Origin: Nilaparvata lugens
Lineage: Eukaryota; Arthropoda; Insecta; Hemiptera; Delphacidae
Length of the DNA stretch: 64,000 nucleotides
Reading direction: 5' to 3'
Assembly (NCBI RefSeq): GCF_014356525.2
Contig: NC_052515.1
Location: 20,803,725 to 20,867,724 of the forward strand
Shown: piece after piece, positions 45,405 through 58,105 of the stretch
Layout of the letters: the number at the start of each line of letters is the position of its first letter
Position numbering within the stretch: the first letter of the stretch is position 1
Made by a program: the position numbers and the translations under genes
The notes under the pieces: generated by a model
What the model was told of the DNA's origin: nothing
Database searches by the model: none
What the model saw: only the letters and a program-made list of their open reading frames with translations

Positions 45405-46270
45405 GGCAAGTTTAGGTATTCTAAATCCTATAATATTAAACGAGCAATTTCTGTTTAGATGTTTACATATTTTGATGTTTAAATGTTTAGATGTTTGTAT
45501 TCCACCGGATCTCGAAAACGACTCTAACGATTCTCACGAAATTCAGAACATAGTAGGTTTATAATATAAAAATTCGATTGCACTAGGTCTCATCCCTGGG
45601 GAAACTCGCTGAAGGACATTAAAGAATTTATCCATCCTTGGAAAAACAGCTGATAATTTCGTCGTCTGTTGATGATGGAAGTGAGTGAGCGAGTGCATGA
45701 GTGTGGGACTGAGACAAAATTATGACTCAGCTGTTGAACTTTTGTAGGTACCTAATCCAATCAAGTACTTAGTGGCAGTTGTACAAAAGCCGGTTAAATT
45801 TTAATGCTGACTAATTCCAGTAGAACCAATCAGATAAGCTATCTTCTTGAGATGGTCTTCTGTGATTTGGTTCACGTGAAATTAATCAGGATTAAAATTT
45901 AACATACTTTTGTGAGAGAAATTTTTGCATTCCTCTGCGAATTAATCTCAATCCACTGTGATTAGATAGAACCTTTCTGTATGAACTAAGAATATTTTTT
46001 ATAATTTCTTCTTTCGTAATAATTTTTATATGCTTTTGTAGGTACTCCAGAGCGGAGCTCGGTGTCCCGATATTTATCATAAATTGGAACAGGTTGTCAC
46101 TGATGTTGTGTTGTTGGTAGTATTCACTTTTTAACATCACAGGAGTAAATAACACAAGTCGAACAAAATGTATCTTTAAATGGTTTGGTTTTTGGAATAG
46201 AGATATCATCTGAACAAGTACATTTTGTAAATTCTATCTATTAATACCAAATATCGGGGCACCGAGCTTT
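45405..46270 (+). repeat. Dispersed family with AACGAGCAA start, copy 2
   Basis: Begins CCTATAATATTAAACGAGCA, contains CGGATCTCGAAAACGACTCT and ACTCGCTGAAGGACATTAAA, ends at ACCGAGCTTTGCTCGTT. A degenerate GGTTGCACAAAAGCCGG MITE (45776-45915) sits at the same internal place as in the copy at 49850. Confidence 0.75.
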
Positions 46271-46346
46271 GCTCGTTATTTATTCATTGATAAACAGAGC
46301 TCAATTCTTTAAAATGATTGGGGAAGTACTAATGAATTTTTTTTAT

Positions 46347-47903
46347 GGTTCTATATGTATTTTGGGGCGCTGAATTCTAATCTGAAATTTGCTGACACGC
46401 CAAAGGGCGACTTCACCATCAAAATTCTGGACTTTTTTTAAGTTTTCAATTCAATCTCGAGAACCTTGAATTTTTCGAGAAAAAGCATTCTCTATATAAT
46501 ATTAAAGATAATGAAAATTCCAATGAATTGAGTGGTCGCGCAGGACTACTTTTTGGATTTTTTATCTGAAATTTGTGATATTTCCCCCATTTTCACAGTC
46601 TCGCATATGCAACGTTGCGTATCTTATGGAACACTTCAGATAAAAAATCCGAAAAGTAGTCGAGGTTGTGATGAATTTTCTCCTCTTCTCACTCCCATTA
46701 ATTATACTTCTGTTTCCAATACCGTTCAAAAGTTACAGCCAATTGAATGATAATCTTTATTTTCTCATTTTTCTTATGATTTTACTGTTATTAAAGAGTC
46801 TCTCTTAATTGAGTACAATACATGATAGAAACTTGCGATTGGTCTTAAATGAGAGAAAATTTCATGCTGTATAAGTTGAGTTGCCTTAAATTGATCTTAC
46901 ATTACTGTTTATATCGAAAAACTGTCGAGACTGTGAAAATGAGAAAAATATCGCAAATTTCTTGATTTTTTGAAACAAACGTATCTTATTTCACGATTAT
47001 ATTTTTACAAAAATCATTCACCTCACATAAAAGAGGAGATTCTTTTCTTCAAATCAAGACCAAGTATCATTTTGAGTTACCGAGACACACAGTTTTGAAT
47101 ATAGAAATCGGTCATTTTTCCATGCATTGAAATATGGGCTAAAATACACTAAAGGAGGAATTTCCTATTTTTTTACAAATTTTAGTGTTATGATACATGA
47201 TTTTCAACCGCCTTGTCGAGCTGATATGAACGAGCTGTAGTACGAGATGTACGATTCAGTCAAAAGTTATAAGTGATTAAAGTTTTGATCCTGGACGTAT
47301 CCTTATGTGTGCCCCCCACTAGGAAATACTGAAATCTAACGAGTGATTCTCATAGAACATAACCTTCGTAAGGTGATTTCAGCCGAAATATGTTTCTTTT
47401 TTTTAGGAAGGCCATGATGAGGTATTATAATGAGAATTTGAATTTTGGCAGTAGGACATGATTTTCTATTTCTGGGTGTATTCCCCCTGCCACAACTACT
47501 AAATTCAAAAATACCTAAGGAATTCTGTTCAGAATTGATATTGTTAATTCACGTGATGTGTGGCTTTCTATCATTACTAGAAAAAGATCCTAGTTGTATA
47601 GGGTAGAAGTGGTAGGTTTGCATAATTTTGAAAACCCCTTAAAAAATACCCCATTTTTGAAACTCTTAGCTCCGGAATAAAAAATCGTAGAGTCCTGCGC
47701 GACCACTCAATTTATTGGAAATTTTATTATCTTCAATATTTTAGAGAATGCTTTATCTCGAAAAGTTAAATGTTCTCAAGATTAAATGGAAAACTTAAAA
47801 AAGTCCGATATTTGGTTTTTTGGGAGTTTTGGGGGTGAAGCCGCCCTCTGGCGTGTCAGCAAATTTGAGATTAGAATTCAGCGCCCAAAATACATATAGA
47901 ACC
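46347..47903. mobile_element. 1.56-kb element with about 200-bp terminal inverted repeats
   Basis: Left arm 46347-46548 and right arm 47690-47903 are inverted copies: GCTGACACGCC against GGCGTGTCAGC, GGGGCGCTGAATTCTAATCT against AGATTAGAATTCAGCGCCC, GAGTGGTCGCGCAGGACT against AGTCCTGCGCGACCACTC. The 1.1-kb interior has no long ORF. A smaller hairpin (TTTTTGGATTTTTTATCTGA against TCAGATAAAAAATCCGAAAA) lies just inside the left arm. Confidence 0.88.
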
Positions 47904-48808
47904 GTCGCGAAAAAATCTTTCGGGCTGTTTCCTGAAAAACGACCATTTGACTGGACTATTATACAAAATAGAAAAATTGATGAAGCATTGCAATAATTAG
48001 CCTACTTGATTACTGTGTGGTAAATAGGGTGTAAATTTGAAAGATTAAAATTGGCTTCATTTAATATTTTCCACAAATTTTTGACAAGAGAAGTTTTTTC
48101 TTCTGTCAAATTCACTAGAGTTTGCGATGTTGTTTATAATTGCATTCCCATTTCAGAGACATTAATATCATCATGAAACGCCTTCGAAATTAAAATAATT
48201 ATTAGATTAAAATGTTCATTACAATTCAACTTATCATTGTGCTTTTAAGAAAATTAGGTTGCAAGGAAACTCAAACACAGGACCATTAAAAATTAAAATT
48301 AAGCAAAGGAAATCAGAATAATAGTAGATGATGAAGTTATAATTTATGTTTGTCAAAGATTCACCTTCAAACTCATAGACTTAAAATTACTAAAATTCCT
48401 GCTTACAAAATATTTTTTATGCTTTATATTAAGTTACACTTGGCAAAATATAACATTGTAAAGGTGAGAAAAATTATTTAAATTAACCACATTAGGATAT
48501 CTCTATCTAAGTTAATACCTTCATTTTTAGCCATGATTCAAAATGTTGACAAAAAAAAAAAAAAATCATGCCCCCCAAAAATGTTGATGGCGCAAATTGC
48601 GCCATGCCCCCCCCCCTTGTGGGCACCCCTGCACACACACATACAGACACCAATACCCAAAAACCTGAGTTTTTGGACTCAGGGGACCTTGAAACGTATA
48701 GAAATTTAGAAATTGGGGTACCTCAATTTTTTTCGGAAAGCAATACTTTCCTTACCTATACTTTCCTTACACACACACACACACACACAACACACACACA
48801 CACACACA

Positions 48809-48861
<53 letters not shown>

Positions 48862-49849
48862 ACACACACACACACCACACACACACACACATACAGACAC
48901 CAATACCCAAAAACCTGAGTTTTTGGACTCAGGGGACCTTGAAACGTTTCGTAAACGGAAGTAATACTTTCCTTACCTATGGTAATAGGGCAAGGAAAGT
49001 AAAAAACTGTAATTATTGGAGCTCTCTATAGCACCAAGTCCAAGCAGTTTTGTAAAATGACGGCGAGATGGCACCACCATTCATTTCTATCTATTTTCAA
49101 TTTTGTCCCAATTAACGTGAATTTTTTTAAATCGAATACAAACGGCAAAACCTTTAGGGATGCTAACACGTTTGATAAAAATGCATATGATTTGGTCCAG
49201 TTACCGTTTGCACTGATTTAGCTCTTAATGAATTTGTTCTAGAAAGACGGAACAAATATAGGTTGTATGCAATTGGTAATTGCAATAATAATTGTATTTC
49301 GTATGTAATACAAATTATTTTCTCTTTATACTCAGTCATCATATTTTTTTAAACCTTGCACATGCCGGTACTGAATATAAGACTGCATGTTTTGTCCCAA
49401 ACCGCGCATGTAAATTGGTCCGTTCACGTTCACAGTGTTCGTTTTTGGTCTTGCCAAAGGATTCTAACATGATATAATAATTATTGCAATATCTTGATTG
49501 AATTTGGGATATTTTTGGATCTATGACGTTCATGAATTTTCTTCTTACATGTTTTTAAAATAGGTTTCTGCGTGGAAAGCCAATGCTAGAATTTTAAACC
49601 TATTCAAGATTCAACAATTTTCGTCAAACTCCTCACACGTAGTTTCAATAATAATTAATTATCATTCAGTCTACATAAATGAAACAGCATTATATCACCA
49701 AAATGTTATTATTAATTTAAAATATGTGTGTGTTGAAAGCTGCTCGTCATTTACTTTGTCTAGGCGTATTCCTTCACCTAGTGCTAAAACTCGCTGTTAG
49801 AACGCGGCACTGTATCTACTTCATTACTTATTTATGGTTAATTGCATTT

Positions 49850-50500
49850 TTAAATTAAATCCTATACTATTAAACGAGCAACTTCTGTTTATATGTTTAG
49901 ATGTTTGAATGTTTATATGTTTGTATTTCACCGGATCTCGAAAACGGCTCTAACGATTCTCACGAAATTCAGAACATAGTAGGTTTATAATATAAAGATT
50001 CGATTTCACTAGGTCTCATCCCTCGGAAAACTCGCTGAAGGACATTAAAAGGATAATTATTATTCATCCTTGGAAAAACATATGATAATTATGTCGTCGT
50101 CTGTTGGTGATGGAAGTGGGTGAGCGAGTTCATGTGTGTGGGACAGTGTCAAAATTATGACTCAGCTGTTGAACTTTTGTAATCATGCAATCAGGTACTT
50201 AGTGCCGGTTGCAAAAAAGCCGGATTATTTTCAATCCTGATTAATTCCAGTTGATCCATCTTTTTTAAATGGTCTTCTCTGATTTGGTTCACGTTAAGTT
50301 AATCAGGATTTAAATTCAACCGGCTTTTGTGCAACTGGGCCTTCGTGAGGGAAATTTTTGTATTCCTCTGGGAATTAATCTAAATTTACTGTTATTAGAT
50401 AAAACATTTCTGTATTAATGTTATTATAATTTCTTCTTTCGTAATAAATTTTTTATGCTTTTGTACTCCAGAGCGAAGCTCGGTCCCCGATATTTTATAT
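49850..50500 (+). repeat. Dispersed family with AACGAGCAA start, copy 3
   Basis: Same order as 45405-46270, from CCTATACTATTAAACGAGCA to CCAGAGCGAAGCTCGGT, with the embedded GGTTGC...CCGG element at 50200-50345. Confidence 0.8.
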
Positions 50501-50956
50501 AATATCAAGTGACCATGCTCTGCTCGGAAGTACTAGAGCACAAGATGAAATTTGAAAAGGAGAAAACGAAATTTATTTTTCATCTTCTATTGTAGTATTT
50601 ATTCGATAATTACCAGTACGGTATGTACAATACCGGTATTGTCATAGAGTGGGCATATAATATTACACTTGTGTATGCTTCCTCCAACCTTCACATTAAA
50701 AATATTATGAATTGCAGAGACAATTTGAGAGGAACTGATAATTTTATAGTTTTTTTTTCAATTTTGGTAATAGAAACGCGTCTGCCACTAGCCTCTGCCC
50801 TTCTCTTGTTATACCCAGAGCACGACGAGATGAACCGCGACTGTACAAATAATTTATAATTAATTATTTATCAATCAATCAATTTCAAATTTGTCTTATA
50901 TAAAAACTAGTCTATTAATAAAATCTATTGAGAATTTATTTCTTAATAAATAATTA

Positions 50957-50961
50957 ACACA

Positions 50962-51045
<84 letters not shown>

Positions 51046-51432
51046 TGGCAGTTGATAGAGCTTATCAATGACTATTTTAGGTATAAATTTGATCAAAATC
51101 GTTGGAGCCGTTTTCGAGAAAATCGCGAAAAACCCTGTTTTTGACAACATTTTTTCCATTTTAGCCGCCATCTTGAATTGCATTTGATCGAAATTGTTCG
51201 TGTCGGATCCTTATATTGTAAGGACCTTACGTTCCGAATTTCAAGTCATTCCGTTAATATGGGAGATGAGATATCGTGCACACACACATACACACACAGA
51301 CCAATACCCAAAAACCACTTTTTTAGACTCAGGGGACCTTGAAACGTATAGAAATTTAGAAATTGGGGTTCCTTAATTTTTTTCGGAAAGCAATACTTTC
51401 CTTGCCTATGGTAATAGGGCAAGGAAAGTAAT
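50957..51432 (+). repeat. CA-tract repeat family, 5'-truncated copy
   Basis: A (CA)n tract (50957-51042) directly joins CTTGTGGCAGTTGATAGAGC, an internal point of the family, and continues to TAGGGCAAGGAAAG. The usual inner CA tract is short here (51278-51298). Confidence 0.8.
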
Positions 51433-51449
51433 ATAGCAATTTAATATAG

Positions 51450-51797
51450 ATTATTTTATTTTCATTTTATAGTCTTTTCTCTGCACAATATTTGTTTGAA
51501 TTTTTATGATTCTGCTGTTATAAAATTTTGTAATTATTAGTTAAATTTAACTTAAACTTTCTGCATCATTTCGAAATACTGTATTATGTTTTTCTTTTAC
51601 TGTTTTGCAACTCTCACCAGCGGGCAAAGATTTTCTTTTTGCTGGTGATGCCTAGATTTTATATTTTATTTTAATTTTATTCAAGTATATGTATGAGTAA
51701 TTATGCTTATTTATTTATATTTTTAATGATATGTCATATTATAAAGATTTTGTAATATGTTTTGAATATTCTAATTGGCAATAAATGAAAAAAAAAT
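51450..51797 (+). mobile_element. Retroelement 3' tail with poly(A)
   Basis: Contains CTCACCAGCGGGCAAAGATT and GCTGGTGATGCCTAGATTTT, shared in part with 7500-7560, and ends GGCAATAAATGAAAAAAAAA: signal plus poly(A). Confidence 0.55.
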
Positions 51798-51994
51798 TCA
51801 CATATTACAGAAATAATTTTGAAGGACACAAAACAAACTTAATTCTATAGTACAGCTGTCTATTTCATTCCATTTTATTTTTATTCAATAATGTTTAATG
51901 GTTGCCGTTTTGCAATGTATTCAAGATATAATTGATCATTATTTACAAGAATCAGCATTAATATCATATCAAACATTATAGGCTACCGAAATTA

Positions 51995-52200
51995 TTGACC
52001 GAGCGAAGTGAGGTCTAAGACTCAAGTCGACGGTTTGGCATTTCTCTTAATGTTTAAATGTTCATATGTTGCGCATTTACGGCGAAACGCGGTAGTAGAT
52101 TTTCATGAAATTTGACAGGTATGTTCCTTTTTTAATTGCGCGTCGACGTATACAAGGTTTTTGAAAATAAACCATTTCAAGGATAATATAAAAGAAAAAA
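51995..52200 (+). repeat. Dispersed repeat beginning GACCGAGCGAAGTGAGGTC
   Basis: GACCGAGCGAAGTGAGGTCT, GTCGACGGTTTGGCATTTCT and TTACGGCGAAACGCGGTA are block-like motifs not seen as coding; probably one end of another repeat family. Confidence 0.45.
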
Positions 52201-52340
52201 GGAGCCTCCTTCATACGCCAATATTAGAGTAAAAATCAGACTATAGAATTATTCATCATAAATCAGCTGACAAGTGATTACACAGATGTGTGGAGAAGCC
52301 AGTCTAATGCTGTATTTCCATAAGCTCTATAGTTTCAATC

Positions 52341-53636
52341 AGGTACTTGTGGATGAGAATACTGCGTGAGGTCTACTGTTCACAGAACTACTAGCTATTA
52401 TTAAACGAAAATCCAAATGAAATGCTGTAATTCACACCGAAGACTTCTGCTACTGCAAATATTGACAACAGGGTAAACAGCTAGATGGAAATTCGATGAG
52501 CGCTACTATTCAAAAATTATTTGTCAGCCCGGGAGCCGAACCCGTTTGCTGTTTGCTACTGACAAATAAAGAACCCGGGCTGACAAATAATTTTTGAATA
52601 GTAGCGCTCATCGAATTTCCATCTAGCTGTTTACCCTGTTGTCAATATTTGCAGTAGCAGAAGTCTTCGGTGTGAATTACAGCATTTAATTTGGATTTTC
52701 GTTTAATAATAGCTAGTAGTTCTGTGAACAGTAGACCTCACTCAGTATTCTCATCCACAAGTACCTGGGTTGTTTATATGTCACTAGCAAACAGCAAACT
52801 TGTTCGGTTCCCGGGCTGACAATTTTTGAATAGTAGCGCTCATCGAATTTCCATCTAGCTGTTTACCCTGTTGTCAATATTTGCAGTAGCAGAAGTCTTC
52901 GGTGTGAATTACAGCATTTAATTTGGATTTTCGTTTAATAATAGCTAGTAGTTCTGTGAACAGTAGACCTCACGCAGTATTCTCATCCACAAGTACCTGG
53001 GTTGTTTATATGTCACTAGCAAACAGCAAACTTGTTCGGTTCCCGGGCTGACAATTTTTGAATAGTAGCGCTCATCGAATTTCCATCTAGCTGTTTACCC
53101 TGTTGTCAATATTTGCAGTAGCAGAAGTCTTCGGTGTGAATTACAGCATTTAATTTGGATTTTCGTTTAATAATAGCTAGTAGTTCTGTGAACAGTAGAC
53201 CTCACGCAGTATTCTCATCCACAAGTACCTGGGTTGTTTATATGTCACTAGCAAACAGCAAACTTGTTCGGTTCCCGGGCTGACAATTTTTGAATAGTAG
53301 CGCTCATCGAATTTCCATCTAGCTGTTTACCCTGTTGTCAATATTTGCAGTAGCAGAAGTCTTCGGTGTGAATTACAGCATTTAATTTGGATTTTCGTTT
53401 AATAATAGCTAGTAGTTCTTGAACAGTAGACCTCACGCAGTATTCTCATCCACAAGTACCTGGGTTGTTTATTTGTCAGTAGCAAACAGCAAACTTGTTC
53501 GGTTCCCGGGCTGACAATTTTTGAATAGTAGCGCTCATCGAATTTCCATCTAGCTTTTTACCCTATTGTCAATATTTACAGTAGCAGAAGTCTTCGGTGT
53601 GAATTACAGCATTTAATTTGGATTTTCGTTTAATAA
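52341..53636. repeat. 232-bp tandem array headed by one inverted unit
   Basis: Direct units carry TTTTTGAATAGTAGCGCTCA at 52591, 52823, 53055, 53287 and 53518, spacing 232, 232, 232 and 231. They are almost identical. The last is cut off near 53636 after TTTTCGTTTAATAATA. Immediately left, 52341-52569 is the same unit inverted, giving two 193-bp arms (52341-52533 and 52574-52766) around a 40-bp loop. No coding capacity. Confidence 0.93.
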
Positions 53637-53906
53637 TAATAATTAATTCATTAGCATTTGAATAATTGCAATATCTCAGTAATTTCCATCTGGCTACCGG
53701 GATGACTTGAATCACAGCTATCTACAGCTTGAATTGTAGCTATCTTGAATCAACTATGGAAGGAAATGGATAAATAAAGCGTGGCAACTATAATACTACT
53801 ATGACTATACCTTCCTATCATTTCCACTGTCCTTATAACATGAATATCACTATAGATCTTTTCAGCTTTGACGCACCTCTACCAATTGTGGTACCTACCT
53901 ATTACA

Positions 53907-53952
53907 ATTGTGGTAGAACCCGCATCACTCTCTCTCTCACTCTCTCTCTCTC

Positions 53953-53984
<32 letters not shown>

Positions 53985-54290
53985 GAAGAATGGGCATTGA
54001 TATGTCCAAAGCTCCGTCAATTTATGTAGATGCATAACAGTATTATCTTTAGTTATTACAAATTGCTTTTTTCGTATCATCCTATACAGTTCAATAATTA
54101 TTCTCTTAGTCTATATTATGTAAATTCATCTATAATTTTGCTGTATTGTAAGCTATTTTATATAAGTGTATGAGCAAGTATATATTGTAATCTACAAAAA
54201 TAAAGTACTCAATCAATCAATCTCATACACAATATTGTGGTAGGACCCGCATTTCTATCTCTCTCTCTCTCTCTCTTTCTCTCACATTCA
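53907..54290. repeat. Duplicated (TC)n-associated segment
   Basis: ATTGTGGTAGAACCCGCATC followed by (TC)n at 53912-53983 recurs as ATTGTGGTAGGACCCGCATT with (TC)n at 54234-54283. Confidence 0.7.
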
Positions 54291-54295
54291 TATGG

Positions 54296-54355
54296 TATAA
54301 ATAGAGGAATCTAATCACACCCTCTCTTTTTCCTCTGAGAATCAGTATGACGTCA
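54296..54355 (+). promoter_or_regulatory. TATA box and CRE-like site, possible promoter
   Basis: TATAAATAG at 54296-54304 and the palindrome TGACGTCA at 54348-54355. Spacing to an initiator is not ideal and no exon is recognised downstream, so this may be chance. Confidence 0.2.
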
Positions 54356-54359
54356 TAAT

Positions 54360-56220
54360 CCAAACCTTGCTCGTCATAGGATCAAACATATTAACCATAT
54401 ACATATATACACCACAAGTTAGCAACCGGTTCTCACAGTGCATTAGATACCTATACAGTGAGATACTATCACTGTCAAACAGCATTGGTTGAACGGGAAA
54501 CATCTATATTATTCATAAGAAATGGTGACAGTATGAAGTGAATTTCACTGTAGAGTCGTGGCCAGAATATTAAGTTTAATTGTTGCTTAACTACTAAACT
54601 CACATGTTTCTTTATTTTTGTAAACGTCGGTTGTATTATCGAATGAAAAACGTACATTAATCACTTCATTTACAAAGTTGTGTGCAGAAAAAGTTGAACC
54701 TTTATAAGGAAAACTAACAATAATAATGTGGTAGGCCTATATAACTAACTGTTCTCCAAGAATGTTGGTATAGGTACACAATAATTATAATTGTTCTAAT
54801 GCTAGTTTCCTTGAATTGATACTGGCAATTATTGTGTGCATTGTTAGATAAGGCGATGAGATTCTTGTTGATGGGAATATATGTCTTGTTGTAAGGGGAC
54901 TTTTTCACTGACAATAATTTCCATTTTATTCCCTTTTTAGGAATGATTTATGTTTTTAATAAGCTATTAATATTGTTGTGCAAGATTAGAGATTAAGGTT
55001 TCCAAGCTATGATAATATTAATAATATCGAGTGTCTTGGTTGGCTCAGGTCTGGTGTCAGAGTTTTCAGGTCACCCCTGATCAATTTTAGGGTCTCTGAC
55101 ATGTCCTAAAGACTCTTTCTAGGCAGCCGGGTCCGACGTCTTATTTGTCTGATTCAATTCCATCCACTGACATTGATCCATTATGATAAATTCACCATCA
55201 ACTCACAATGTGGCTTTTTAATAATTGTTGTGATTGTTTTTTGAACAACCTTTTGACTGCTGCTCTAATAAATTGAAGTTGAGTCAATCTAGGTACTTTG
55301 GGAATAATAGCCAACCATCTTCCGTTGAACAGAAGTCAATTTTAATAATTATTACTCATCAATCTGTATGTGTAGCATATTTGTTTCTGTAAATATCTCG
55401 GTCCTCGTCATTTCAAGGACATGTGCCTTGAATTGAAACATGATGTTAGTGAATCAGTTTTTCTGTCTAATTCAATTGACAACTGTATTTTAAAAGTATT
55501 TCCGCCCGTTACCTATTTAAAACAAACCGGTTGACTGATTCCATATAATATGATTTTATGTGAGAATTGGGAAATTCCAGGATTATCTGCTAACTTGAGT
55601 CATCTATGACTTCTCCTTCTTACTCTGTCTTTCTCCTTTCCGACTAAAGTCGTTTAACTTGTTATACTTTTTCTCCTTTCTAGTTCAATTCATCGATTAC
55701 TTCTTTCCTTACTATATCTTTTTCTGTACTGACTCTTCTGAACCTATCCTCTTTTTTAATGCAATAAACTCAACAAACAAAACCACCAAAAACTCAACTG
55801 AAGCAGATTGTCAATGGTTTTTATTAATTGAGGAGACCTTAGTCCTGAAACTTCTCTTCAACTATTAGTCCTACTTTTTATTTTTCTCATTGCCATATCA
55901 TACCGTTCTCACCTACGGATTATTTCTCAAATTGAAAGAAATTCCGGAATGGTTTTTGAATAATCTTAAAATTACGACTCCAATTCTCTGATATCTCATT
56001 TTTCTGGAGCTTTTTTAAAACACATTAAAATCATAGCTAGCTTGATTCAATAGGTATCAATGAATTATAATATAAGCCAGCGTAAGTTTTAATGCCTGTA
56101 GTTTGTAAAAAATAAATTCAGACATGGAGAAAATATCCGTGTTCCTAAATTGTGCGAAATTTTAATCTTTTCATGCAAGCCCATTCATTTGACTACCTAT
56201 ACTCAAATTGACAATTAATA
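54360..56220. other. AT-rich stretch without a recognised gene
   Basis: Only short ORFs without recognisable domains. 55030-55150 is somewhat GC-richer (GGCAGCCGGGTCCGACGTCT) but unassigned. Confidence 0.45.
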
Positions 56221-56224
56221 AAAC

Positions 56225-56309
56225 AATAAAAAAATCTTGAAGCACCTTTTATTTAAAAAAAAACTTTAAATATACTTGAAAAAATAAAGGGTGCTTCAAG
56301 ATTTTTATT
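56225..56309. repeat. 85-bp near-perfect hairpin
   Basis: AATAAAAAAATCTTGAAGCA pairs with TGCTTCAAGATTTTTATT, and TTTTATTT with AAATAAAG. It touches the broken end of the CA-family repeat at 56307. It could be the tip of a foldback element. Confidence 0.75.
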
Positions 56310-56526
56310 ACTTTCCTTGCACTAATACCATAGGTAAGAAAAGTATTCAAGTTTCAAATTTCAAGTTTTTATTGGGCCAGTTGAACATAGAAGTTACATA
56401 TAGCCAAGTCACAATTCACATTAAAGAAACATACAATACATTGCACAGATACAATACATACAATAGACAATAATAAATAAAATAAAACAGATCAGTAAAA
56501 GCAAATTTACAATTAGATCAGATAAT

Positions 56527-58049
56527 TTAGTCGCCTGTACTTGGGTATCTAAGTACTTGGAGAAAACGTTTATTCGGCAATGATCTAACTTGAGTTGGTA
56601 GCAAGTTATGGAATTTGTAGCCTATCACAGGGTAGCTCGACTTGGACTTTTCAAGTCTGCATCTTGGTATATATATACTCTCACGGTTTCTTGTGAAGTG
56701 ACTGTGAATGTCATTGCTCTTTGGTAGCCTATCCTGCATCTGATGTATATCCTTCAAAAATTGATAGATGAACTCATTAATGACGGATAGAATGCCATTT
56801 TCAGAAAGAAGGGGCTTACAGTGATCTATATAGCCCGCCCCAGAAATCACCCGGACCGCTCTCTTCTGAATTAACAGAACTTTAGAAGTGCTAGATGCAT
56901 GACCCCACAATTTCAAACCATAACTCATCCTCGAATGAAAAAAAGCAAAATAGGCCTGTCTGACCACCGAAATTGGCAGTTCAGACATCAGCCTTCTCAG
57001 TAGATAGACAATGCTGCTGAGACTGGAGCACACCATGTCTATATGAGGTTCCCAGAGTAACTTGGCATCAAGAGTGAACCCCAATAATCGGACCGGCTGC
57101 AAATACTCACTGACATCAGATAGAGAGAACAGTATACTTTGGGTTTTTGCCTCATTCAGAGACAATCTGTTTAGTGAGAACCAATCACGAGCTTTATCAT
57201 ACAGCTCCATCACATCTGCTTTAGCTTGGGTGACACTCTTATTTGCAGAGAACAAGGAAGTGTCATCCACATAGAATATCACATTTCCCGCTAGATAGTA
57301 GTGCAAATCATTTATTGCTACAAGAAAGAGTAATGGGCCTAACAATGAGCCCTGTGGCACACCCCGTTTTACCAGAAGAGGAATTGAGCACTGATCATTC
57401 CAATGTACAATCTGTTTTCCCTCAGGAAGGTAAGACTCAAACAACCGAATTGCGCATTCCTGTAAGCCATAATGCTCCAATTTCTTTAAAAGAACTGTAT
57501 GAGGAATACAGTCAAATGCTCGTGAGAGATCACATAGCATTGAAAAAGTTGATTTCCGCTCCTCAAAAGAATTGATAATCGATTCTAACAGTGATTCCAC
57601 AGCCATGACAGTAGATTTTCCCTTCCTGAAACCAAACTGAGAAGGAGCCAGGAGGTCATGCTCCTCAAGGTATTTATACAGTTGTGCAAATATGATTGCC
57701 TCAAATATCTTAGCAAAAACAGGAATTATAGAAATTGGTCTGAAACTTGAGGTGTCACAATATGGACCTTTCTTGTAGACTGGAACTGTTCTGGAGATTT
57801 TTAGTTGTTCAGGGAAAGTACCGCTAGCTAGTTGTTTATACACAATGCTAATATGGGTGCAATAATAACTATCATCTGCTTGAGCAAATTTGGGATCATG
57901 CCATAAATATCCTTACAATTGGAGCTCCTGAAACCTAAAACCGCTTCAATTACATCTTGAGCACATACAGGACTCCAGGTGAATTCAGAAACTATGGCAG
58001 GCATGTGAGTAAACTGAATAGGTTCACCGTCATTTGGTATATCATTCAC
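56527..58049 (-). pseudogene. LINE reverse transcriptase (frameshifted, YVDD variant)
   Basis: 58049-57828 gives the fingers lead-in (SSNCKDIYGMIPNLLKQ). After a frameshift 57843-56527 gives 438 residues: FRPISIIPVFAKIFEAIIFA, QFGFRKGKSTVMAVESLLES, LCDLSRAFDCIPHTVLLKKL, RGVPQGSLLGPLLFLVAIND, YVDDTSLFSA (YADD is usual), LLGFTLDAKLLWEPHI, SRMSYGLKLWG and FHNLLPTQVRSLPN. The C-terminus ends STGD. Confidence 0.9.
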
Positions 58050-58105
58050 AATCCTCTCAACATGTCATGTTTTACACATGTCACTTACCAACAGAATAAG
58101 CTCTC

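Noticed and set aside
52341..53636. Regular repeat array considered as a CRISPR
   Set aside because: Units are 232 bp with no unique spacers, and the sequence is insect nuclear DNA.
57243..57575. 110-residue plus-strand ORF
   Set aside because: Antisense to the polymerase core of the LINE at 56348-59322.
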